The notes: generated by a model not told the origin, from the letters alone. A stretch of 64,000 nt of DNA from Fidelibacterota bacterium (GCA_002724735.1 PBPT01000016.1:71674-135673); one strand, 5' to 3'. Numbered from the stretch's first letter, positions 1 to 5,934 are shown. Made by a program: numbers and translations.

Positions 1-1
1 T

Positions 2-331
2 GAAAGATGGGATACACCTTGGCATTGGGGTGCTGGTCCTTATGCTGTATTAGTTGCAACGAAGCACTCAGACAAAATACATTTGCTTGGGTTTGATTTA
101 TATAGTAAAGACCAGTTTATCAACAACATCTATAAGGACACTGCTAATTACAATATAGCTACTAAAAGAGCAGTTGATCCTAGCTATTGGATACATCAAA
201 TTGGTAGACTTTTTAAACACTATAAGGACAAAAAGTTTATTATACATCAAGAAGAAGATTGGATTTTGCCAAAAGAATGGACACATAGCAATGTATCGGT
301 TGACATTTTAGTTAATCTATATTATAATTAG
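2..331 (+). CDS. Partial hypothetical protein, possibly glycosyltransferase-like (5' end outside window)
   Basis: The reading frame is open from base 2 to a TAA at 329-331, so the ATG at 83 in the ORF track is probably internal and the gene begins upstream of the window. The visible 109 residues include a Gly-rich stretch followed by IHLLGFDLY. This resembles the loop before the 'GFD' segment of sialyltransferase-like glycosyltransferases, but the match is short. The rest shows no motif I can name. It precedes the QueD-like gene and carries a consensus promoter inside its 3' end. Confidence 0.6.
   Translation, partial: ERWDTPWHWGAGPYAVLVATKHSDKIHLLGFDLYSKDQFINNIYKDTANYNIATKRAVDPSYWIHQIGRLFKHYKDKKFIIHQEEDWILPKEWTHSNVSVDILVNLYYN
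300..328 (+). promoter_or_regulatory. Consensus sigma70-type promoter upstream of queD-like gene
   Basis: TTGACA at 300-305 and TATAAT at 323-328 are separated by exactly 17 bases. The element lies in the last codons of the preceding gene. Transcription would start about 25 bases before the ATG at 354. Confidence 0.75.
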
Positions 332-353
332 AAGTATAACAAGAGGTAAATGT

Positions 354-857
354 ATGGCATACTTTTCAACAAAAACTTACGGACACAACATCGGACTTTC
401 AGCGGTGTTCCGTCAACCAAACGCAGATCATTCACACTGTCATTTGCTACACGGCTACAGTTTACAATTTAAGTTTACATTTGGTTGCTCAGATCTTGAC
501 AACAAAAACTGGGCTGTAGACTTTGGTGGTTTAAAGCCTTTGAAGGCTTGGCTTGAAGATTCATTTGATCATAAGACTTGTGTTGATGTTAATGATCCAC
601 ACAAACAAGATTTTTATGATTTACAAGATAAAGACTTATGCGAAGTAAGAGAGTTTGATGGTGTAGGAGCAGAAAAATTTGCAGAGCATGCATGGCGATT
701 TGCAGACAATTTAGTACGTGAAGCTACTAACAATCGTTGTTGGTGTGAATCAGCAGAGTGTGCAGAACATGGTGCGAATAGTGCAATCTATACTCCTTTT
801 ACTACAAGGAAAATTTCTATGTCTGATGCTAATGAAAAAGTTTTTGGCAAAGGATAA
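354..857 (+). CDS. queD: 6-carboxytetrahydropterin synthase-like protein (QueD/PTPS family)
   Basis: This 167-residue protein belongs to the PTPS/QueD fold, whose members convert dihydroneopterin triphosphate to a 6-carboxy or 6-pyruvoyl tetrahydropterin; QueD feeds the preQ0 (7-deazaguanine) pathway. Family features are GLSAVFRQ near residue 14, HCHLLHGY at 28-35 with the expected Cys29, WAVDFGGL near 60, and FDHKTCV with the catalytic-type Asp-His pair. Where classical QueD has the Zn ligands His and HGH, this protein has Phe19 and HGY, so the metal site is altered as in a divergent subfamily. It starts at ATG after AAGAGG, behind a consensus promoter. The TGT/DpdA-like gene at the other end of the window makes a role in modified-base synthesis plausible. 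Confidence 0.8.
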   Translation: MAYFSTKTYGHNIGLSAVFRQPNADHSHCHLLHGYSLQFKFTFGCSDLDNKNWAVDFGGLKPLKAWLEDSFDHKTCVDVNDPHKQDFYDLQDKDLCEVREFDGVGAEKFAEHAWRFADNLVREATNNRCWCESAECAEHGANSAIYTPFTTRKISMSDANEKVFGKG

Positions 858-860
858 TGG

Positions 861-1385
861 ATGAGACAAGAATTTTGGAAAGAACTTAACGAAGCAAGAC
901 ATCAAGGAGTATGCAAATATTGGGAAAATGTTTTTCCAGAAGCTAATGTCATTGACTTTAATTTATTAGTAGAGTTAAATCAATATATAGTGTCAGTTAC
1001 TGGCCAAAATGTGCTTCGAAATGATAGTGCAAACATATCAGGAGCTCATGCAGATGCAAGAATCAAACCTTTCTTTACAGAGTTTATTAATAATTATAAA
1101 CGTATTGATACAGAGATAGATTTTAATAGTTTATTATTCTTTAGTTTTTCAGATAGTCATCATAGTGTAAATTTACATAGAGATACAGAAACTGTATTTT
1201 TAATACAAGGATACGGTGAATGTGTGTTTGTCGCAGTAAATGATGACGGATCTCAAAAAGATCTATATAGGATGAAAACAGGAGATGCAATTATACTTCC
1301 TCCTATGTATTCCCATAAATCAGTTCCATTAGGTCCTCGAGTAACTTTAAGTTTAGGTGGGTTGCCAAAGCAACATAGCCATTAA
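861..1385 (+). CDS. Cupin-fold protein, possible Fe(II)-dependent oxygenase
   Basis: This 174-residue protein has a C-terminal half typical of a cupin/JmjC-like double-stranded beta helix. An HRDTETVFLIQG segment is followed by a Gly-Asp turn (MKTGDAIILPP), then SHKSVPLG and RVTLSLGG. The His-x-Asp and later His would form a 2-His-1-carboxylate metal site, and the final Arg-x-Thr could hold an oxoacid co-substrate; that is inference. It lies 3 nt after queD and its last base is the first base of the next ATG (TAATG), indicating translational coupling. The substrate is unknown. Confidence 0.6.
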   Translation: MRQEFWKELNEARHQGVCKYWENVFPEANVIDFNLLVELNQYIVSVTGQNVLRNDSANISGAHADARIKPFFTEFINNYKRIDTEIDFNSLLFFSFSDSHHSVNLHRDTETVFLIQGYGECVFVAVNDDGSQKDLYRMKTGDAIILPPMYSHKSVPLGPRVTLSLGGLPKQHSH

Positions 1386-2248
1386 TGAAAAAATATATTC
1401 CAGGCGAGACTAAAGCACAAAGAAAAGCAAGAAAAAATGCAAAAAAAGCGTCTAAGGAAAATGCACCGGTAGCTCAGCTGGATAGAGCATCTGGCTACGA
1501 ACCAGAAGGTCGGGGGTTCGAATCCTCCCCGGTGCGCCAAGATCAAAAAAACTTTGTATTATGTCTTAAATGGGGTACCAAATACAGCCCTGATTATGTT
1601 AATAAGTTGTATCGTATGGTGCAACGTAATCTAACACTTGATCACGAGTTTATTTGTATCACAGAAAATCCAACTAATTTAGATCCAGGAATTAAAATTA
1701 TGGATTTAGAACTGAAAGCTGGAATAGAAGGTTGGTGGTACAAGCCAATGATATTTAATCCACATCTAGGACTACAAGGAACAATACTTTTTTTAGATCT
1801 AGATATGATTATATTTGGAAATATGGATAAGCTCTTTTCTTACAAGCAAGGTGAATTTTGTATTATAAGAGATTTTAACAGACATATTATACCTAACTAT
1901 GACAAATTTAATTCTAGTATAATGAGATTTGAAACAGGCCAGCATTCGCAAGTTTATCACAAGTACATGGAAGATATGCAAGGAATTTCAAGAAGGTTTC
2001 AAGGAGATCAAGATTGGACAAGACACGCGATACAAAACGATTATAATTATTGGCCAGACGAATGGATACAAAGTTATAAATGGGAAATGCGTGGAAAGCC
2101 TAGGATGACTTCAGGTCCTCGAGGTACAAGAGATTTTGAATCTCAAGGTGAACCTGATATTTTACCTGAGACTTTTATAGCTGTATTTCACGGAGATCCT
2201 AATCCACATTACTGTAAAGATGAGTGGGTTCAAAAGAACTGGTGTTAA
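1385..2248 (+). CDS. Glycosyltransferase-like protein whose ORF reads in frame through a tRNA gene
   Basis: The 287-codon frame has three parts: a Lys/Arg-rich N-terminus of about 26 residues, a stretch that is the translation of tRNA-Arg (residues about 27-52, VAQLDRAS...GRGFESSP), and a C-terminal domain from about residue 56. The C-terminal domain carries NFVLCLKWGTKYS and LFLDLDMIIFGNMD, with a DxD metal/nucleotide-sugar motif typical of GT-A glycosyltransferases. No good start codon lies between the tRNA end and the domain start; the first in-frame ATG is at 1616, inside the domain. Either the protein contains a tRNA-encoded linker or the tRNA insertion disrupted the gene. tRNA processing would cut this mRNA. 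Confidence 0.6.
   Translation: MKKYIPGETKAQRKARKNAKKASKENAPVAQLDRASGYEPEGRGFESSPVRQDQKNFVLCLKWGTKYSPDYVNKLYRMVQRNLTLDHEFICITENPTNLDPGIKIMDLELKAGIEGWWYKPMIFNPHLGLQGTILFLDLDMIIFGNMDKLFSYKQGEFCIIRDFNRHIIPNYDKFNSSIMRFETGQHSQVYHKYMEDMQGISRRFQGDQDWTRHAIQNDYNYWPDEWIQSYKWEMRGKPRMTSGPRGTRDFESQGEPDILPETFIAVFHGDPNPHYCKDEWVQKNWC
1463..1539 (+). tRNA. tRNA-Arg (ACG)
   Basis: A complete cloverleaf is visible. The acceptor GCACCGG pairs with CCGGTGC, the D-stem is GCTC/GAGC, and the anticodon stem is TCTGG/CCAGA with loop CTACGAA (anticodon ACG). The T-loop is TTCGAAT, the discriminator is G, and CCA is encoded. It is separate from the main tRNA array and sits inside the glycosyltransferase ORF on the same strand. 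ACG normally needs A34-to-inosine editing by the host TadA to read CGU, CGC and CGA. Confidence 0.95.
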
Positions 2249-2251
2249 TGA

Positions 2252-2280
2252 TTGACAAATAGTATAATATCGTATATACT
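2252..2280 (+). promoter_or_regulatory. Sigma70-type promoter
   Basis: TTGACA at 2252-2257, a 17-base spacer and TATACT at 2275-2280 lie in the gap before the gene at 2316. A T4-late-type TATAAATA box at 2286-2293 follows, so this gene may be served by both promoter classes. Confidence 0.75.
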
Positions 2281-2285
2281 AGTAT

Positions 2286-2293
2286 TATAAATA
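2286..2293 (+). promoter_or_regulatory. Late-promoter-like box TATAAATA
   Basis: This is an exact match to the T4 late -10 consensus, 23 bases before the ATG at 2316. AT-rich sequence makes chance matches possible. Confidence 0.4.
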
Positions 2294-2315
2294 AAAAAAT
2301 AAAGAAAGGTACTAT

Positions 2316-2627
2316 ATGGGACGAGTTTTTGTCGAGGAGGCTATAAATGCTACAGGTATTGATAGAACTAATTTAGTTGTTGTAGCAACATACCTAGTAA
2401 GAACTAAGCAAGCTACAAGTGCTATAGATGCGATACGTAGACTAGAAAACGGAGAGTTTGACAAAGCAGAATTAGAAGAAGAAATGATTAGATTTTTTCA
2501 ACATGAAAAACCTAAACCTGTTGAAGAAGAACCAATTATAGATGTTGACTCTTTTAATAATAAACAACAAAAACACGAAGCAGAAATAGAAGAAATTTTT
2601 TCAAAAGAGGTTGACACAGATAAATAG
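2316..2627 (+). CDS. Conserved-looking small acidic protein, function unknown
   Basis: This 103-residue protein starts at an ATG preceded by AAAGAAAGG. The first 50 residues look like a small helical domain (TGIDRTNLVVVATYLVRT), followed by an acidic, Glu/Lys-rich, probably coiled tail. I do not recognise the family. It has its own promoter, and the last codons contain the -35 box of the tRNA leader promoter. Its position next to the tRNA array says nothing firm about function. Confidence 0.7.
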   Translation: MGRVFVEEAINATGIDRTNLVVVATYLVRTKQATSAIDAIRRLENGEFDKAELEEEMIRFFQHEKPKPVEEEPIIDVDSFNNKQQKHEAEIEEIFSKEVDTDK

Positions 2628-2639
2628 CTGTGTTATAGT
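2611..2639 (+). promoter_or_regulatory. Promoter of tRNA-array leader
   Basis: TTGACA at 2611-2616, a 17-base spacer and TATAGT at 2634-2639 predict a start near 2646. This is only a few bases before a Shine-Dalgarno AAGGA (2651-2655). A GATAAATA late-type box (2619-2626) overlaps the spacer. The transcript would begin with the leader peptide and attenuator. Confidence 0.8.
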
Positions 2640-2663
2640 ATATACATACTAAGGAATAGAGCA

Positions 2664-2729
2664 ATGATGAACACAATACAAATAATATCTTATATATGGT
2701 GCCCAACTTACGGGAGGGGTTTGTCTTGA
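2664..2729 (+). CDS. Leader peptide of the tRNA-array attenuator (21 aa)
   Basis: ATG at 2664 follows Shine-Dalgarno AAGGA with 8 nt spacing, and TGA is at 2727-2729. The core SYIWCPTY uses codons TAT, ATA, TGG, TGC, CCA and TAC. These are read by the anticodons GTA, TAT, CCA, GCA and TGG of the five tRNAs immediately downstream, and three more ATA codons precede the core. All five cognate amino acids occur within seven consecutive codons, including the rare Trp and Cys. The ORF overlaps the 5' arm of the antiterminator. It is too short for the ORF track. Confidence 0.7.
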   Translation: MMNTIQIISYIWCPTYGRGLS

Positions 2730-2759
2730 TGTGATTTATTGACATTAAGTTTGAAACAA

Positions 2760-2788
2760 GCCCCAAGCGAAAGCAAGGGGCTTTTTTT
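2760..2788 (+). terminator. Intrinsic terminator in front of the tRNA array
   Basis: GCCCC (2760-2764) pairs with GGGGC (2777-2781). Inside are an AA/AA internal loop, a GC/GC pair and a GAAA tetraloop, and seven T residues (2782-2788) follow. The next base is the first base of tRNA-Trp. A terminator immediately upstream of the genes it would silence suggests conditional read-through. Confidence 0.85.
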
Positions 2789-2862
2789 ATGGGTGTAGTG
2801 TAACGGTAGCACGACAGTCTCCAAAACTGTTAGTCGGGGTTCAAATCCCTGCACCTATGCCA
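2789..2862 (+). tRNA. tRNA-Trp (CCA)
   Basis: Acceptor ATGGGTG pairs with CACCTAT (one G-U). The D-stem is GTGT/GCAC, the anticodon stem is ACAGT/ACTGT with loop CTCCAAA (anticodon CCA), and the T-loop is TTCAAAT. The discriminator is G and CCA is encoded. The 5' end directly abuts the terminator T-tract. Confidence 0.93.
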
Positions 2863-2867
2863 ACAAC

Positions 2868-2952
2868 GGGCGGCATGTTCACAAGGTGTGACATCGGACT
2901 GTAAATTCGACGCTGAAAAGCATGCCTGGTTCGATTCCAGGGTCGCCCACCA
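2868..2952 (+). tRNA. tRNA-Tyr (GTA)
   Basis: Acceptor GGGCGGC pairs with GTCGCCC, and the anticodon loop is CTGTAAA (GTA). There is a long class II variable arm as in bacterial tRNA-Tyr, T-arm CCTGG/CCAGG with TTCGATT, discriminator A and encoded CCA. Confidence 0.93.
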
Positions 2953-2957
2953 AGAAC

Positions 2958-3034
2958 CGGAGTATAGCACAGCTTGGTAGTGCGCCTGGTTTGGGACCAG
3001 GAGGTCGTAGGTTCGAATCCTACTACTCCGACCA
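2958..3034 (+). tRNA. tRNA-Pro (TGG)
   Basis: Acceptor CGGAGTA pairs with TACTCCG. The anticodon stem is CCTGG/CCAGG with loop TTTGGGA (TGG), the T-arm is GTAGG/CCTAC with TTCGAAT, the discriminator is A and CCA is encoded. Confidence 0.95.
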
Positions 3035-3038
3035 TTTT

Positions 3039-3113
3039 GTGAGCGTGGGGGAATTGGTTACCCATCGGATTGCAACTCCGCTTATGCAGGTTCGAGTCCT
3101 GTCGCTCACTCCA
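3039..3113 (+). tRNA. tRNA-Cys (GCA)
   Basis: Acceptor GTGAGCG pairs with CGCTCAC. The anticodon loop is TTGCAAC (GCA), the T-arm is GCAGG/CCTGT with TTCGAGT, the discriminator is U, typical of tRNA-Cys, and CCA is encoded. Confidence 0.93.
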
Positions 3114-3120
3114 ACATTAA

Positions 3121-3214
3121 GGTCCTGTAGTTTAATGGTAAAACACCCGGCTTATACTCGGCATAGTCTCCAGATTAGAGAGCGATGCAGGTTCGAATCC
3201 TGCCAGGACTACCA
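3121..3214 (+). tRNA. tRNA with anticodon TAT (Ile-AUA type) and an unusually long variable arm
   Basis: Acceptor GGTCCTG pairs with CAGGACT (terminal G-U). The D-stem is GTTT/AAAC, the anticodon loop is CTTATAC (TAT), the T-arm is GCAGG/CCTGC with TTCGAAT, the discriminator is A and CCA is encoded. The variable region is about 24 nt with a TCTC/GAGA stem, which normal class I tRNA-Ile lacks; long arms mark Leu, Ser and Tyr tRNAs. The short class I D-arm argues against a simple Leu or Ser tRNA. The AUA-rich leader peptide upstream supports AUA decoding. The amino acid charged is not certain. Confidence 0.8.
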
Positions 3215-3234
3215 ACTTTATTTTACATTAGGGG

Positions 3235-3262
3235 TTGACAAGACTGTAATAGATGCTATACT
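3235..3262 (+). promoter_or_regulatory. Sigma70-type promoter
   Basis: TTGACA (3235-3240), a 16-base spacer and TATACT (3257-3262) lie between the last tRNA and the gene at 3298. The gene also has a GAGGG ribosome-binding site. Confidence 0.7.
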
Positions 3263-3297
3263 ATATGTATAGTTAGAAATAAACAATAGAGGGTAAA

Positions 3298-3663
3298 ATG
3301 GAAAAACAAGCAGAATTATTTACAAGCGAATGGGGTGTTAGAAATGATGTTGAACATTTGTATAATGCACTCCAAGACAAAATACCAGCAATGGGTATGG
3401 TAAAGAATGCCAACAAGAATAGGCATCTTGAAACTTTCCGAAAAGCTCAAAACGTTACCTATGACATTTTCAATAACGGTCTAATAAATAGAGGCAAAAG
3501 CCTAAAGGTTCTTGGTCTTAAAAAAGATGATCTTCCCCTTCCAGAATACTATGGAAGAAATGGTTATTTTCCAGGTAACTGGGAAAGAATTGAATTCTTA
3601 GTAAGTGAGGCATTTGCACCTATTATCCAAAGGGCGGCTGAAGAGCAAGGTATGATCAATTAG
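3298..3663 (+). CDS. Hypothetical protein
   Basis: This 121-residue soluble protein starts at ATG after GAGGGT and has its own promoter. It contains helical segments and an Arg/Lys-rich centre (NANKNRHLETFRKAQNVTYD), but no motif I can name. Its stop codon sits within AGGAG, which is the likely ribosome-binding site of the next gene, so the two are probably co-translated. Confidence 0.75.
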   Translation: MEKQAELFTSEWGVRNDVEHLYNALQDKIPAMGMVKNANKNRHLETFRKAQNVTYDIFNNGLINRGKSLKVLGLKKDDLPLPEYYGRNGYFPGNWERIEFLVSEAFAPIIQRAAEEQGMIN

Positions 3664-3674
3664 GAGTTGGCAAG

Positions 3675-4373
3675 ATTTATTTTATAAGTGCTCCATTTGG
3701 TAATTTTTTACAACATTCAACCTTTGCATCAAATGCGACTTGTGTTACAGGAACATTTACTTTAAAACCACGTCCTGGCAGACTAAAACAAATACTTCGC
3801 ACACTCAGATATGTAAGAACAGAAGAAGGCTGGACATGGCGTAATCAATTAGGATTACGTAATCCAGGAATATTTGAAGGCATAGAAAATACATCTTCGA
3901 ACAGTATAATGAGTTTTGCTTGTTTAGAAGAAGATGATTGGAAAATCTTACATGCAATTATTCCCAAACATATGAATATTGAATTGAATATTAGTTGTCC
4001 AAATGTTAACGAACACCCAAATTTAAAAAATTACTTCGCCTTAGATAAACGTAAATGGTGTATTGTTAAAGTGCCGCCAACTATTACACAAAAACAACTT
4101 GACAAAATAATTAGTTTAGGGTATAATAGTATACATGCAAGTAATACTATACCGACGGCAAAAGGCGGATTATCAGGTAAAATGATAATGCCATATACTT
4201 TAAAAATAATTGACTATATAAAAAGTAACTATAGAGATATTAAAGTTATTGCAGGCGGTGGAGTGTATTCTAAACAAGATGCAAACAAATATTTAGATGC
4301 CGGTGCTGATCATATTAGCTTAGGCAGTGTGTGTTTTACTCCTTGGAAGATAAAAGGTATAATTAATGACTAA
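3675..4373 (+). CDS. Dihydroorotate dehydrogenase-like flavoprotein, probable AUU start
   Basis: The ORF track begins at ATG 3909, but the same frame is open back to 3642 and encodes family-like sequence: SAPFGNFL, GTFTLKPR and GLRNPGIFEG. AGGAG (3662-3666) lies 8 nt before an ATT at 3675, and no ATG, GTG or TTG fits, so I place the start at AUU (232 residues). The later part has NISCPNV, KVPPTIT, SIHASNT, KGGLSGK and VIAGGGVYS, which are the FMN- and phosphate-binding signatures of the DHODH TIM barrel. It may act in pyrimidine synthesis. It overlaps uvsE by 8 nt and contains the uvsE promoter. Confidence 0.7.
   Translation: MYFISAPFGNFLQHSTFASNATCVTGTFTLKPRPGRLKQILRTLRYVRTEEGWTWRNQLGLRNPGIFEGIENTSSNSIMSFACLEEDDWKILHAIIPKHMNIELNISCPNVNEHPNLKNYFALDKRKWCIVKVPPTITQKQLDKIISLGYNSIHASNTIPTAKGGLSGKMIMPYTLKIIDYIKSNYRDIKVIAGGGVYSKQDANKYLDAGADHISLGSVCFTPWKIKGIIND
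4099..4127 (+). promoter_or_regulatory. Consensus promoter inside the DHODH-like gene
   Basis: TTGACA (4099-4104), a 17-base spacer and TATAAT (4122-4127) form a perfect consensus, about 240 bases upstream of uvsE. Confidence 0.65.
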
Positions 4374-5436
4374 ACGAATTGGCTTTGCATGCAAATACAT
4401 GCATCCAGATCAAACACAAAAAAAGAAACTGCTAGAAGAAATTCAGCGTCCGCTAAATACTCGTAGTACAACTGTTCAGTGGCTGAATAGACAAACAGTA
4501 GATGTAGCAGAAGAACGCTTGTGGGATATTATGGTCCACAATATTGCGTCATATGGGAGACTAATTGAGTATGTTGGATCTTTACCTGAACAACTTAGAA
4601 TGGTCAGATTGGGTAGCGATGTCCTTCCTGTTTATACCGAGCCTACTTGGAGTTATTTTTGGCGTAAGCCTGATGTGGTTGCGTACTGTGAAAAACACTT
4701 CGCAACAGTCGGAGAAACAGCAAGACAACGAGATGTTAGACTCTCCATGCACCCAGGCCAATTTACAGTCCTTGCTTCAGATACTGAAGAAATAGTTGAA
4801 CGTAGTATAGAGGAGTTTGAATATCATGTGGATTGCATCAGATGGATGGGCTACGGCCTACAATTCCAGGACTTCAAGTGTAACGTACACATCTCCGGCC
4901 GTAAGGGTCCAGCCGGCATCAAAGCAGTCCTCCCAAGATTATCTCAAGAAGCGAGAAACTGTATTACGATCGAAAACGACGAAAACAAGTGGGGGATCGA
5001 GGCAAGCCTCGAACTGCAAAAAGATGTCGCACTCGTTTTGGACATACACCACCACTGGGTTAGGGAGGCTGAATACATACAGCCCTCCGACGATAGATTT
5101 ACTCGCATAATTGATTCGTGGCGAGGTGTCAGGCCCGTAATACATTACAGTTACAGTCGTGATGAACATTTGCCTGCAGACTTTGCACATGACTCAATGC
5201 CTAGCATGAACAAGCTATTAGAAGCAGGACACAAAAAAGCTAAACTACGAGCACACAGTGATTACTATCCGAATCAGCTTGTAAATGATTATGCACTTTC
5301 ATTCTTAGATTACGCGGATATTATGTGTGAAAGTAAATGTAAAAATCTAGCTAGTATTGAGCTTTATAAATACTATACAGGAGAAAAGTATGACATACTT
5401 GAACAAGATGTACGGGCGTACAGCGCCGTCGCTTAA
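4366..5436 (+). CDS. uvsE: UV DNA damage endonuclease (UvsE/UVDE family)
   Basis: This 356-residue TIM-barrel enzyme of the UVDE family nicks DNA 5' of UV photoproducts. Visible signatures are RIGFACKYMH at the N-terminus, LRMVRLGSDVLP, RLSMHPGQFTVL (metal His), CNVHISGRKG, ITIENDENKW (metal Glu/Asp) and LVLDIHHHW. The order and length fit the family. It overlaps the DHODH-like gene by 8 nt and can also be transcribed from the promoter at 4099-4127. For a surface-ocean phage, a role in repairing UV-damaged DNA is plausible. Confidence 0.88.
   Translation: MTKRIGFACKYMHPDQTQKKKLLEEIQRPLNTRSTTVQWLNRQTVDVAEERLWDIMVHNIASYGRLIEYVGSLPEQLRMVRLGSDVLPVYTEPTWSYFWRKPDVVAYCEKHFATVGETARQRDVRLSMHPGQFTVLASDTEEIVERSIEEFEYHVDCIRWMGYGLQFQDFKCNVHISGRKGPAGIKAVLPRLSQEARNCITIENDENKWGIEASLELQKDVALVLDIHHHWVREAEYIQPSDDRFTRIIDSWRGVRPVIHYSYSRDEHLPADFAHDSMPSMNKLLEAGHKKAKLRAHSDYYPNQLVNDYALSFLDYADIMCESKCKNLASIELYKYYTGEKYDILEQDVRAYSAVA
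5365..5372 (+). promoter_or_regulatory. Late-promoter-like box TATAAATA
   Basis: This exact T4 late -10 match lies 18 bases before the ATG at 5390, inside the 3' end of uvsE. Confidence 0.45.
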
Positions 5437-5686
5437 AAAAGAATCAGGAAAAAATCCCAACAGAGTTGCAGGAGGAATAAGAGGTCAAGGGGCTGACACT
5501 ATTGCTATGCTAGGTGAAGATGGGATTGAAAGAATTTTACCCACACAAAAATATGTGCAGGCGTTAGAAGAGCAAATTCGAAAACAACAAGCGGCTATAA
5601 ATGTTCTTGAACGTAAATTAGCTAGAATCACTAAAACACAAGATGCACTTGCTGTAAGGATTACTTCTTCGAATATTCCTTCTTAA
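5390..5686 (+). CDS. Small coiled-coil protein, unknown function
   Basis: I place the start at ATG 5390 rather than 5357 because AGGAG (5379-5383) lies 6 nt upstream. This gives 98 residues. The N-terminus is basic, a Gly-rich GGIRGQGADTIAMLGEDG follows, and the C-terminal 40 residues form a heptad-like coiled coil. A late-type box precedes it, which suggests a virion or assembly role, but I do not recognise the family. It overlaps the convergent minus-strand gene by 26 nt. Confidence 0.65.
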   Translation: MTYLNKMYGRTAPSLKKESGKNPNRVAGGIRGQGADTIAMLGEDGIERILPTQKYVQALEEQIRKQQAAINVLERKLARITKTQDALAVRITSSNIPS

Positions 5687-5897
5687 AATCACTTATCATA
5701 TTTACTTTGGTTTTACGTCTGTCCAATTCAATACCATAATTTCGAGCTGATTCTTCTAACTCTTTCTTGGTTAATCCTTTTAAAACGCTATCTGCAGGAA
5801 ATTTTTTAGGTTCTTTTCCTGTTTGTACTACACCTGCTTTAATTACAGGTTCTTTGGGCTCAGAAGTGCCAAATAACTTTGCCAAAAACTTAAACAT
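5661..5897 (-). CDS. Small protein with SAP/Rho-N-like C-terminal domain
   Basis: This 78-residue minus-strand gene has a strong ribosome-binding site (GGAGAAAGG) upstream of its ATG and a late-type TATAAATA box beyond it. The N-terminus is a short amphipathic helix (MFKFLAKLFG). The C-terminus, LTKKELEESARNYGIELDRR, matches the helix-extension-helix pattern of Rho-N/SAP nucleic-acid-binding domains. A small DNA- or RNA-binding protein is a reasonable guess. It is one of only three minus-strand genes in the window. Confidence 0.75.
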   Translation of the reverse strand: MFKFLAKLFGTSEPKEPVIKAGVVQTGKEPKKFPADSVLKGLTKKELEESARNYGIELDRRKTKVNMISDFKKEYSKK

Positions 5898-5926
5898 AAT
5901 CCTTTCTCCAGTTTGGTTAATATCTT

Positions 5927-5934
5927 TATTTATA
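5927..5934 (-). promoter_or_regulatory. Late-promoter-like box TATAAATA (minus strand)
   Basis: TATTTATA on the + strand reads TATAAATA on the minus strand, 30 bases upstream of the minus-strand ATG at 5897. Confidence 0.4.

Larger units (their letters stand above)
2646..2788 (+). ncRNA. Putative transcription-attenuator leader of the tRNA array
   Basis: The predicted RNA starts near 2646 and ends in an intrinsic terminator abutting tRNA-Trp. It contains a 21-codon leader ORF. GGGGTTTGT (2716-2724) can pair with ACAAGCCCC (2756-2764), and CTTGATGT (2725-2732) can pair with ACATTAAG (2742-2749), each with one G-U pair. Together these form an extended antiterminator hairpin with a 6-nt bulge. 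The same CCCC instead pairs with GGGGC (2777-2781) in the terminator, so the two folds exclude each other. A ribosome reaching the leader stop codon (2727-2729) would cover the 5' arm and favour termination. A ribosome stalled on the upstream Tyr/Ile/Trp/Cys/Pro codons would leave it free. The mechanism is inference from pairing and layout. Confidence 0.7.

Noticed and set aside
2922-3272. 116-codon ORF on + strand and 2841-3065 ORF on minus strand
   Set aside because: Both run across the tRNA array and translate tRNA sequence; they are shadows of the tRNAs.
4099-4127. Treating the 3909 ATG as the start of a separate short DHODH-like gene
   Set aside because: Family-like sequence continues upstream in the same frame, so 3909 is internal.
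4565-5190. ORFs 4565-4795, 4817-5110 (+) and 4939-5190 (-)
   Set aside because: All lie inside uvsE in other frames; the uvsE frame carries continuous family motifs.
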